A DNA stretch of 64,000 nt from Anolis sagrei (lineage: Eukaryota > Chordata > Lepidosauria > Squamata > Anolidae). The stretch covers positions 55,410,361 through 55,474,360 of the forward strand of contig NC_090024.1 of the NCBI RefSeq assembly GCF_037176765.1. The letters are read 5' to 3'. Of this stretch, positions 35,201 through 47,200 are shown one piece after another. Every line of letters starts with the position of its first letter. Position 1 is the stretch's first letter. A model generated the notes under the pieces. That model worked only from the letters and a program-made list of their open reading frames with translations. It was not told the DNA's origin and ran no database searches. The translations under genes were made by a program, and so were the position numbers.

Positions 35201-38200
35201 ATTATGGGAAGAATTCTGAATCAGAATTAATACTTTATGTTTTCCTACCTAGGAGGCCTTATTGATGCCAATATGAGTGAAATTAGTTTGGATGAAATTC
35301 AGCAGATGTTTGCAAAAGATTTAGACATTGAACCAGGTGGTCACTGGAAGCCAAAAGATTGTGAACCACGCTGGAAGGTGAAGTGTTACTTTAATTTTTG
35401 CTGACTTGTTTACAATTTCTTAGTATCAAAAACTAAGTATTTCTTAGTATAAAAAACTAACATTTCCTTAGTATTGAACTTGCTTTTGTAATATTGAAAC
35501 ATATTTTCAAAATAATACAAAACATTTCTTGAATATATGTATACGTTCTTTGCATCATTGTTCTATCTAAACATGAAGCATACTATGAATTGTTACACAT
35601 CTAATGTATGCAAAAATTCTAAAGTCTCAGGGAAAACCTACAAATATAACCATAACCAAGTTTACAATCTAACCACAGAAACCAAAGAGGAGATAAATTA
35701 ATGAAGGAGGAAACTGACCACACACCAAAATAGAACATATTAGTAATCATAGACAATTGGATAGCAGAAGTAGGAAAGAAAACAGAACCAAGCATTGTAG
35801 GAGAATATGGCCTAGGATCAAGAACTGAAATAGAGCATGGATGAGTCAACAGTTTTCATTGCTAACACTCTATTCATGTAACTAAAGAGGCAACTATGTT
35901 TATGGATATCATCTGATGAGCAATATAGAAATTAGATTAGGCTACATAATTGGAAGCAGAAAAAAGAGAAGCTCTATTCTTTCTGGAAAAACAAGACCAG
36001 GAGCCGATTGTGCCACACACTGTAAACTGTTAATACCTGTATCAAACATTAGAGTAAAGCTAAAGAAAAGAAAGGTAAAATGCTGACCTGCACATTTTTG
36101 CATACACATATTAACACACACACCTCTCAAAAGAGAACAAAATCAAAAGGCAGCACTGCCTTTTCCAGATACTGATACCAACAAACTTTGAAAAAGTTTT
36201 AAAAATGAAGGCAACCGGGGGTGTGTGTGTGTGTGTATGTGTGTGTGTGTTATTGCATAGCATCAAGTGTCTTAATGTATGCAGCTGCATAATATATATA
36301 AACGATTAAAGATATACCGATAAAGGAGCTACCTCACCATAGTCAGATCAATTCTATAATCTAATTGACCACTCAACAAACTGGTGGATTGAGATGGTCA
36401 GTCTTACCAGTAGATAGAATCATAGAGTTGGAAAAGACCATACGGGTTATCTAGTCCAACCTCCTGCCATGCAGGAAAAGCACAATCAAAGTACCCCTGA
36501 CAGATGGCCATTCAGCTTCTTTTTAAAAGCTTCCAAGTAAGGAGATGGGCCATTAACCAGAATCCGTTCTTTGTGTTGTGCTAAGGCTCCAATACCTGTT
36601 ACCATTAAAGCTCTGGCCATGTTGTATCCTTCAAACATTGCAAAGTAGGTTATTGAATCCCATCTTCATCGTTTTATCTTGGTTTGCCTGTCCTACAACT
36701 TAATTGCCTGCCCTACAATTAAATACTGCATTGTATGTTGTAAATCTACTTCCTCATCACATTGCTTTTGAAAGTCTGCCCCTTCCCCCATTTTATATCC
36801 AAATACTATAAAATATTTTTCTTCAGATATAAAAAATGTAAAAATCCACAAAAATAAACATAATATCTAAAATTATTGAATATTTAATACAGTGAAAGCA
36901 AAACAAGTGTCAGTTTCTTTGTTTAATTTGAATTGAATTACAAAACCTTAGCACTACTACTATATGTGGGTTTACCAGGCTTTCCATTTTTAAAGGTTGC
37001 AATATTGATACCTTTCCGCAATCGCCATGAACATCTTCCAATATTTTTTCGACATGTGATACCAATGTTACAAAAACAGAGGCTGGAATTTGCTTTTTAT
37101 GTCGTTGAGCAGGTAAGATATTTTCTTTTTCTTTCGATTCAGAATTATTGAAAATTCATCATTATATAGATGTAGAAGGATTAAAATCCAACACAGAAAA
37201 TATTGGAGTTAAACATGTGTTTCTTCTGTTTTCCTGTTTCGGTAAGACTGGAGGCCAACCTTTTAACCGAGCAATGCTTTTTAATATTGGCTTCAAAGAA
37301 GCCATGAAGGATGATGATTGGGACTGTATAATCTTTCATGATGTGGATCACTTGCCTGAAAATGATAGAAATTATTATGGTTGTGGAGAAATGCCACGTC
37401 ATTTTGCTGCAAAACTGGACAAATATATGTACATGTAAGTAACAAACTCACATTGTAATGTGTGGAAAGGTCCTATGTATTTGATTTTTTTTTGCCTAAC
37501 ATGTTTTGACAAATAGAAAATCATCATAGTAACACATCTTAGATGATATCTAACATTAAAAGTCTCATGCCTAAAGTGACCAATGAACATATGTACCTTT
37601 GCTCCCCTTGTCTGAGAACCTGTCTCCTGGCTTTATCCTTGGTACTAACCATCTTTGAAGCTTTGGGTTCCGTTTTCTCCCAGTCTCTGATTTACTTCTG
37701 TGACTGTCTTCTGATGCCCATTTTTCCTCCCAGCTTTTGATTTATCTTTGGACTACTTCTTACCAGGGCCGTAGCTAGAAATTTTTTTTGGGGAGGGTTG
37801 AAAATTTCGGGGGGGGATTGAAAATTTCAAGGTGGGGGGAGTTGAAACCTGCCTCCTAGCTCAGCAGGGGGGCAGAGCAGCCTTCAATAGCCTGCAGCTC
37901 CGCCCCTGTCAACCACCTCCACCAAGTCTGGCCTCCTTAATGAGAGCATTCAACACCTCCCCCCCCAACTTGGTTGCTTCGCTACATCAGCTATTGCTGC
38001 ACGTAATGACAGTGTGAATAAATTGTCAATATTTGCTTGAGTTAGTGCTTGCAGTTCTGGAGGGACTCTTAATTTTTTGCGTCTCATAGACTTAGCATGG
38101 GGATTTGGTTAACCAGTTAAAATTCATGAGTAAACCAGGTTTATTTTTTTTAACCTGAAAAATGGGGGGGGGGGTTGAACCCCTAACCCCCCCCCCCCTC

Positions 38201-41200
38201 GCTACAGGCCTGCTTCTTACCAGAATGCAATTCCCTTTCACTTTTACTTTCTCCTAGCATTTGTAAATTGTATTGATCTTATATGACATGTGTGGGGTGA
38301 TACAACATTCAAATGGTATGACTGAAAAGCAAAATAATGTAAAAGCGGCAATTTAGACCTACATACCAGTCTGATTTTCACATCTCCTTTGCTCTTGTGA
38401 ACAATAGATTTCAATGTCATATCCCACTGTTTTTAAAAGTTTCCGTAGTTACAGGATCAGCAATTCCTTATGAATATGGATCAGCAATTCCTTGTCTATT
38501 TCACAAAGCTTTATATTTACTGATTAATCCTTAATCCAGCCATTTGAAAATACAGAGTATTTTAATGCATGATATTTCTATGAAATGTGTTTTTGTAGCA
38601 ATAACTATAGTTCTGTTTATTGTACACCCCTTCAACAAATATTTGAGACCACTTATCTTAAATATTTTGCTTGTATATTCAGGTGAATTAGCTGTATCTC
38701 AGGGCCCTTCCATACAGCCCTATATCCCAGAATATTAAGACAGAAAATCCCACATTATCTGAGTGTGGACTCAGATAACCCAGTTCAAGGCAGATATCAT
38801 GGGATTTTCTGCCTTGATATTCTGGGGTTTAGAGCTGTGTGGAAGGACCCTGGTCATTGGAAGTTCTTGTGAGAAGAGAGATGTGCTAAACAAAAATTCT
38901 ACTCTAATTTTCAGTCTTCCGTACAATGAATTCTTTGGTGGTGTAAGTGGACTAACGTCTGAGCAATTCAAAAAAATCAATGGATTTCCTAATGCCTTTT
39001 GGGGATGGGGTGGAGAGGATGATGATCTTTGGAACAGGTGAGTATTCACAGACAAAGTACAACGAGTTTTTAAATATAAATAGCTTTGACGCTACAGGAT
39101 CTCACAGAAGTATTCAATCCTTATAGTCTTTTCCACATTCTGTTCTTTTGTGGCACAGTAAAACTATTTTGCCATCTTTCCAATGTTTGCTATTTTTTGA
39201 ATCTCAAGTTGTAATAATCCTAGTTGAATCCATTTTAGTTCCAGGTTGTAACACAACAAATTGGGGAAACTTAGAAGGGGGTTGTCTGCAAAGCTTTGTA
39301 TTGTAGCACCCTGATGAAGATGAAATCATGAGAGAGAACTCTGATGGTTTGCCTAGCTTTGAGAGGATCTATTGCACATGAGTCCAGAAGCCAGATTGTT
39401 TAAAAATATAATTGCATGGTGATATATATGTAAAGATTTTATCATCAGCATTTTTAAATAAGTAGTCTGGCTTTGGTGATATTCACTGTTTTCTTTTTTG
39501 TCGATTTTTTAAAAAAGACAGTACTGACCTATGAAATAATCTCATAATATGATTGATGCAGTTTCTGTTCATTAAGCAGCAGCATATCTATAACATATTT
39601 TCTCCCCCACACTGGTGAGAAAGCAAGCCAGGAAAGGAGGCTTTAAGAACTTCTGTCTCCCAGCTACACCCTGCTATCAGCCTGCCTGCAAGAACAGGAG
39701 AGGGTTAGCGTCCTGGCTGTATCTCCCCCACACTGTGAGAAAGCAAGCCAGGAAAGGAGGCTTTAAGAACTTCTGTCTCCCAGCTACACCCTGCTATCAG
39801 CCTGCCTGCAAGAACAGGAGAGGGTCAGCGTCCTGGCTGTATCTCCCCCACACTATATGTCATTCTGCATTGTCCTGGTGTATCATCTGTGGAAAGCCAT
39901 CCCTTTACTCTAACACTGAGAGATTTTGGGACTTCCTTCAGGACTTCCTTCGGGACTTCCTGGTTTGGCTGCCCCGCTGCCTCGCTCCGGCGCTGGGTTA
40001 CCTGGCCCCCAGGGCTGTGGTTACCGCTGCCGAGCGGCTCTACCGGCGTTGCTATCGTGCGGGTGCGCTGTTGGTTGCTCCGGGCTGCTTGGCCTCCTAG
40101 GCGGCGGACCCCTTTGCGTTGGCTGACTGCTGCTCTGGCTGGCGCCGGGGCCGACTATTCCCCGGGCCCCGCTCCGGCTTGTTTCGGCTGGGTTTCGGCT
40201 GGACCGCCGTGGGGCGGCGTCGTGTCGCCATTTTGGGCTCCATCTCGCCGGCCTCGATACGCTGCCGCAGTGCGCTGCTGCTGCGGCGCGGCTCCTCCGA
40301 CTCTGCTGCTCCGTGGCTGCTTCGCTGCCGCTCCGGGTCGCTTGGCTCTCTGGGTGCCGGGCTCCCATCATCCCGGCTGACTGCTGTTTGGGCTGACGCT
40401 CGTTACCGGCGGGCTTCCAGGCTCCGCTCCGGCTGTCTTGGCTGGACCACTGTGGGGCGGCGCCGCGGCGCCATTTTGGGACTTGACTCGCGGCCAGCTC
40501 TTCTAGTGCTCTGGCTTCAACGCGCTGCCGCCATTTTGAGGCCCGGTCTGCCCCTCCAGGGTCCCAACCAGCCCTTCCAATGCTCGGGCTTATGCCCTCC
40601 AGCAGGCCCTGGAAGTAATCCACCTCCGATAGGCAACAGTCGGCCGGCTCCTCCTGTTTCCCTCGGCGTTTTCTGGCGCAGGAAAGGCCAGCCATTCATC
40701 GCGGCCCAGCCCCCAATCGATCTGGAGTCTCATCGGGCCTGTTGGGGCCCACCGCGCCGCACTCCTCCTTCTCGCCGATTAGGGAGAGGGAGAGGGAGAG
40801 AGGGAAGCAAGGGACAAGGCCCAGAGACTACCATCGGGCTGGCCAAGCCCCATCGCTCTGCGCCTCCTTCCGGCTGACCCAGAGGAAGGAGAGAAGGAAG
40901 CAAGGCCCAGCGGCTCCCTACTGTGGCGGATTGGTTGTGTTGTCATCATTGTGTTGTTATCATTGTGCTGTTATCATTGTGCTGTTCAGATTGATTGTGT
41001 TGACCGTTGTTGTGACGCTGCTATCTTGTGCTGAACGTGCTTTATTGTTACGTCTCAGGCCTGTCCTCTCATGACTCAGGGTTGTCTCCATTGCGGATTA
41101 CCATCTGCTCTGTTAAGATCATCTTTACCCGAGACGGCCAAGAAGACCCGGAGACCTGGCCCTGGGTGCCGGCTTGTTGTTCCACGGGCCCAAGGGACCT

Positions 41201-44200
41201 AGGCCCTTCGGGACGAATTGTCTGTCTTGACTGAGTAGTTGTGAACTATTTATAGCAGGCAGTCGTTGCATACTGAGCACGTTAGAACCATCTCAGCCTA
41301 TTTTGCCCAGGTCACCTTAATCTAAGCACTTTAGTCTTGCTAAACCTTATATCATTACCATATCTTTCCACCACCTATTGAAAACTGCCGCCATCGCATG
41401 TGATCTCCAACATCTCACTTGCCAACCATCAATTTCCGGAGAACTGTGTTGACCATCTTTGGGCCCCAGTATTTTGGCAATTGGGCATCTCGTTGCTTCC
41501 AATTTCAGATAGAATCTTAGATAGACTGTGTTGACCATCGCTTTTAATTCCGTCTGTATTGATCTTTGATTGAGTGGACCATCCTTTGTTTATTGCTAAT
41601 TGTTGATTAATTTAACTCCATGACCAGTTGGTTACCTTGTGCACTTTACTAATTGTTGATCTTGCACTTTATGCCATTAGCACTTTAAACGACTTTTTGG
41701 TGCATTTAGCCAACCACAGCACTTTAACCTTGATTGTATAGCTAGTACTGATGCAGGCCTCCATGACGCATTTTAGTTAACACCTTGGGTTATTAAGCCA
41801 TCGCATTTATATTGTTGTTCTATTGCATTGTGTTAAAACACCATCCGTAATTTTAACAGCGTAATCCCTGCTCTAACTGTGTGTAACTTCTACCACCCAT
41901 GCTTCCATCTGCTCCTTGGCAGCTGTTGACTTGGCTGCTAATTGTATATGTGGGTAAGGAAAAATGGAATAGTGCGAGGGATCTTGAATATAGCTTAACG
42001 GGACTGAAGAACACTTGGAAGGATAAGCTATGGCAAAATGCAATTATAACATGTTATGTAAGCCATAACGATCCCTGGTTTATTAATATAAGCACCAAAA
42101 GCGTCATGGAGGAGGGAGAGGCTTCCGTTAACCGAGGAGCCCCCATAGAAGTCGTGGTGGGGAAGGGGAGATACGGGAAAAGGAGACCTTTAATTCGGCC
42201 TAGGGAACGTGGAACAACTTTAGTAATCCCAAATCGGTCTCCTGATACGGTAAGTAGGTGTAACCAGGATGGCGGTCCCTCGGGATTGAAAGTGGTGCTG
42301 TTGAACGCCAGATCTGTCAACGGCAAAACAACTGTCATCCAGGATTTAATCTTGGATGAGCGGGCAGATCTGGCGTGCATCACGGAGACCTGGCTGGACG
42401 AAGCTGGAGGTGTAAATCTGACCCAGCTTTGTCCACCCGGGTTCTCTGTGCAGCATCAACCGAGATCCGGAGGGCGGGGAGGCGGGGTTGCAGTTGTCTA
42501 TAGAGATTCTATTCCTCTGACCAGGACCCCCATCCCGCAGTCAACAAATTTTGAATGCGTCCACCTGGGGGTGGGTGACCGGGACAGATTAGGGATTCTG
42601 TTAGTGTACCGTCCACCTCGCTGCACTACAGTCTCCCTACCTGAGCTAGCGGGGGTAGTCTCGGACCTGGCATTGGAGTCCCAGCGGCTGCTTGTGCTGG
42701 GGGACTTCAATGTCCATGCTGAGGCTGCCCTAACGGGAGCGGCTCAGGACTTCATGTCTACCATGGCGACCATGGGTCTGTCCCAACAAGTATCTGGCCC
42801 CACCCACAGTGCTGGACATACATTGGACTTGGTTTTCTGTCAGGGATGGGAGGAAGGTGGCGGTGTCGAGGAGTTATCCATCTCTCCGTTGCCATGGACC
42901 GACCACTTCCTGGTCAGCTTTAGACTTACTGCGCCCCCTAACCTCCGCAGAGGTGGAGGACCTATTAAATTGGTCCGCCCCAGGAGGCTTATGGATCCGG
43001 AAGGATTCCTGACGGCTCTTGGGGATTTTCCCGCCACCGCGGTTGGTGATCCTGTTGATACCCTGGTCGCTCTCTGGAATGGGGAGATGACCAGGGCAAT
43101 AGACACGATCGCTCCAGAACGTCCCCTCTCAAGTAGCCGATCTAAACCGGCCCCTTGGTTTACTGAGGAGCTGGCGGTGTTGAAGCGAAAGAAGAGGGAA
43201 CTAGAGAGCGTGTGGCGTTCGGATCCGAGCGAGTCAAACCGAACACGGTTTGTGGCCTTTTTAAGGTCATATGCCGCGGCAATAAGAGCCGCTAAGAAAA
43301 CTTTCTTCGCGGCCACTATTGCGTCTGCAAAGAACCGTCCGGCTGAACTGTTCCGAGTTGTCAGAGGCCTTTTGAAACCCACCACTCAGGATGGGTGCCC
43401 TGATGACTCGGCTGCTCGCTGTGAAGCTTTTGCTCGGTTCTTCGCAGACAAAGTCGCTTTGATCCGCTCTGGACTGGACGCCGCATTAACGGCAGTCTCT
43501 GAGGATGTAACACGAGCATCTGCTTGTCCGATTTTGATGGATTCATTTCAATTGGTTCAAACTGAGGATGTGGACAAGGTGCTTGGAGGAATGAGAACTA
43601 CCACATGCATCCTAGACCCCTGCCCATCCTGGCTTCTAAAGGAGGCCAGAGGGGGATTGGCCGAGTGGGTTAAGGTGGTGGTTAATGCCTCCCTTCGGGA
43701 AGGCATTTTTCCAGCCAGCTTAAAGCAAGCTGTGATAAAACCGCTGTTGAAGAAGCCATCACTGGACCCCACTCAATTGGTAAACTATCGGCCTGTTTCC
43801 AATCTTCCCTTTTTGGGCAAAGTCATGGAACGTGTGGTGGCCTCACAACTCCAGGCATTCTTGGTAGACACGGATTATCTAGATCCGGCACAGTCTGGCT
43901 TTAGGCCGGGACATGGTACCGAGACAGCCTTGGTCGCCTTAGTGGATGATCTCCGTCGGGAGCTCGACAGGGGGAGTGTGTCCCTGTTGGTGCTACTCGA
44001 CCTCTCAGCGGCCTTCGATACCGTCGACCACGGTATCCTTCTGGGACGCCTCGCGGGAATGGGTCTCGGAGGTACTGCTCTGCAGTGGCTCCGGTCATTC
44101 CTCGAGGGTCGGTCTCAGAAGGTGTCACTGGGGGACTCCTGCTCTACCCCACAACCTTTGTCTTGTGGGGTTCCTCAGGGTTCAATACTGTCCCCCATGT

Positions 44201-47200
44201 TGTTTAACATCTACATGAAGCCGCTGGGTGAGATCATCCGGAGTTTCGGGGTGCGGTGTCATCTGTACGCAGATGATGTCCAACTCTGTCACTCCTTTCC
44301 ACCTGCTACTAAGGAGGCTGTCGAAGTCCTGAACCGGTGCTTAGCCGCTGTGACGGTCTGGATGGGGGCGAACAAATTGAAATTGAATCCAGACAAGACA
44401 GAGGTGCTCCTGGTCAGTTGCAAGGCCGAACAGGGTATAGGGTTACAGCCTGTGTTAGACGGGGTCGCACTCCCCCTGAAGACACAGGTTCGCAGTTTGG
44501 GTGTGATCCTGGACTCATCGCTGAGCCTGGAGCCCCAGGTTTCGGCGGTGACCAGGGGAGCATTCGCACAGTTAAGACTCGTGCGCCAACTGCGACCGTA
44601 CCTTGGGAAGTCTGACTTGGCCACGGTAGTCCACGCTCTGGTTACATCCCGTCTTGATTACTGCAACGCTCTCTACGTGGGGTTGCCTTTGAAGACGGCC
44701 CGGAAGCTCCAACTAGTCCAACGGGCGGCAGCCATGGTATTAACAGGGGCTGGGCGCAGGGAGCACACAACTCCTCTGCTGTACCAGCTTCACTGGCTAC
44801 CGATTAGCTACCGAGCCCAATTCAAAGTGCTGGTTTTGACCTTTAAAGCCCTAAACGGTTCTGGCCCTACATACCTATCTGAACGTATCTCGGCCTATCA
44901 GCCCACCAGGACCCTTAGATCTTCAGGAGAAGCCCTTCTCTCTATCCCACCTGCTTCACAGGTGCGGCTCGTGGGAACGAGAGATAGGGCCTTTTCTGTG
45001 GTGGCCCCCCGGCTTTGGAATGCCCTCCCTACTGAATTAAGGTCAGCCACTTCGCTAATGGCATTTAGGAAAAAACTAAAAACCTGGATGTTTGAGCAAG
45101 TCTTCAATTGACCTTCGTCGTGATGTTTTATCTGACCATGGATTAGCAATCAAGACAACGAATTGGATGACGATTTTAACTATGAGATGTCCCGATCTGT
45201 ATTGGTGGCCCAATGCTGCGTATGTTTTTTGTATGTATTCTTAATTTTAATTTTATATGCTTAAGTGAATTGTATATTTTAACATTGTATATTTTAACAT
45301 GTTGTAAACCGCAATGAGTCGCCGCATAGGCTGAGATATTAGCGGTATACAAGCATACCAAATAAATAAATAAATAAATAAATAAATATTAAGAATTTCC
45401 TTGTCTACTTTTGATACGAAAAATGCCAAAACACGATGTAAGCAATACAAGCATCTTTAGATTTCAGATTTCATCTGCTGGCTAGCTGTTTTCCTTCTTT
45501 CAGCTGCTGTGTTAATTTGAGCAAATTAAGAATATTTGCCAAAGTTTTTGGCTATGTGTTTCCTTCACTATATCATAGAATAGGCATGTGAACTTCAGTA
45601 TAATTTAAGAGCAAGTGTTATCATCATCTGAGCAAGGGATCCAGGGTTTCTTCTGCCCCTTGCACAATATTTTAAAAAGAAAGAAAAAAAGATATATATA
45701 TTTTCAGTGGTCAAAAATCAGCAGATAGCAATTCTAGACATTTGATCATTCAAGAAATTTGGGGGTTGATTTTTGTCTTCCATAGCAGAACAGTTAGACT
45801 ATGTCTTATTGAAAATAATCTCTATTGCCCTACAAATAATTGTACCAGAAATGCCACTTATAATTTGCATGCACAAGATTTTTATTCATTTGTGCATATA
45901 AACTTTTTATGTAAAAAACTTTGCAAATGTAAGTTTTCTAATATAAACCAACTGTTTGGTCATAGGGTTCATTATGGAGGGTACAATGTAACAAGACCAG
46001 AAGGAGAACTAGGGAAGTATAAATCTATTCCTCATCACCACAGAGGAGAAGTTCAGTTCCTAGGACGGTAAGAAAAAATGTCTGAATATCACAAAACTTA
46101 ACAATTTCATTGTCAGTATTGTCTCCCATGTTGTTTAACTTCTACATGAAACCACTGGGTGAAATCATCCAGAGTTTTGGAGTTTGATGCCATTTGTATG
46201 TATATGATGTTCAACTCTATCACTCCTTTCCACCTGCTACTAAGGAGGCTGTTCAGGTCCTGAACTGGTGCTTGTAAGCTGTGACAGTCTAAATCAGGGG
46301 TCCTCAAACTAAGGCCCGGGGGCTGGATGCGGCCCTCCAAGGTCATTTACCTGGCCCTCGCTCAGGGTCAACCTAAGTATGAAACTACTTGAAAGCACAC
46401 AACAACAACAACAATCCTATCTCATCAGCCAAAATCAGACCCACACTTTCCATAGACATACTAATATGTTTATATTTGTTAAAATTGTTCTTAATTTTAA
46501 TTATTGTATTTTTTATAAATAAGATATGTGCAGTGTGCATAGGAATTCATTCATTATTTTTTTCGAATTATAATTTGGCCCGCCAACAGTTTGAGGGACT
46601 GTGACCTGGCCCTCTGTTTAAAAAGTTTGTGGACCCCTGGTCTAAATGAAGGTGAACAAATTGAAACTGAATCCCAGCAAGACAGAGGTTCTCCTGGTCA
46701 GTTGCAAGGTCAAACTGGGCATAGGATTACAGCCTTTGCTGGACTGGGTCACATTCCCCCTGAAGACACAAGTGCGCAGCTTGGGTGTTCTCCTGGATTT
46801 ATTGCTCTGCCTGAAACTCCAGGTTTTGGCGGTGACCAGGGGAGCATTTGCACAATTAAAACTTGTGTGCCAGTTGTGCTCATAACTTGGGAAGTCAGAC
46901 TTGGCCATGGTAGTCCACACTCTTGTTACTTCCTGAATAGAATACAGCAATGTGCTCAATTTGGGGTTGCCTTTGAAGACTGTTCAGAACCTTCAAGTGG
47001 TCCAACAGGCAGCAGCCAGGTTCCTCCCCGAAGTGGCGTACAGGGAACATACAACCCCCCTGATATGTCAAATTAACTGGCTCTCAGTATGCTACCGAGC
47101 ACAATTCAAAGTGCTGGCTTTAGTTTATAAAGCCCTAAATGGTTCTTGCCTAGCTTACCTGTCCGAATGTATCTCCCTCTATGAACCATTGTGGAGATTA

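Larger units (their letters stand above)
35378..36995. other. B4GALT6 intron 4
   Basis: Holds a (GT)n microsatellite at about 36221-36250 and a short minus-strand CR1 3' end at 36416-36545. Otherwise it is unrecognised A/T-rich DNA. Reading frames within it show no family signature. Confidence 0.6.
39601..45388 (+). mobile_element. Full-length-looking L2-clade LINE in B4GALT6 intron 7, sense strand
   Basis: It spans a 5' region with two 120-bp tandem repeats (39601-39841), a GC-rich 5' UTR (about 39960-40930), an A/T-richer leader, one long reading frame (41899-45111) and a 3' UTR ending in a hairpin-like 'gtcgccgcataggctgagatattagcggtata' and (AAAT)n. The frame has no stop or frameshift, so this insertion is young and may be competent. 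It supplies about 5.8 kb of the 6.9-kb intron. A host target-site duplication is not obvious, as is common for this clade. Confidence 0.88.

Noticed and set aside
36933-37151. 72-codon frame beginning upstream of B4GALT6 exon 5
   Set aside because: It is exon 5 read with intron on both sides; the exon limits are set by the AG and GT sites.
40021-40877. Long open frames on both strands (252 codons plus, 224 codons minus) in the L2 5' region
   Set aside because: They overlap antiparallel in very GC-rich DNA, where stop codons are rare. They lack any ORF1 feature (zinc finger, RNA-binding or esterase motif) and are low-complexity.
42840-43385. 181-codon minus-strand frame
   Set aside because: Shadow of the L2 ORF2 frame on the opposite strand.
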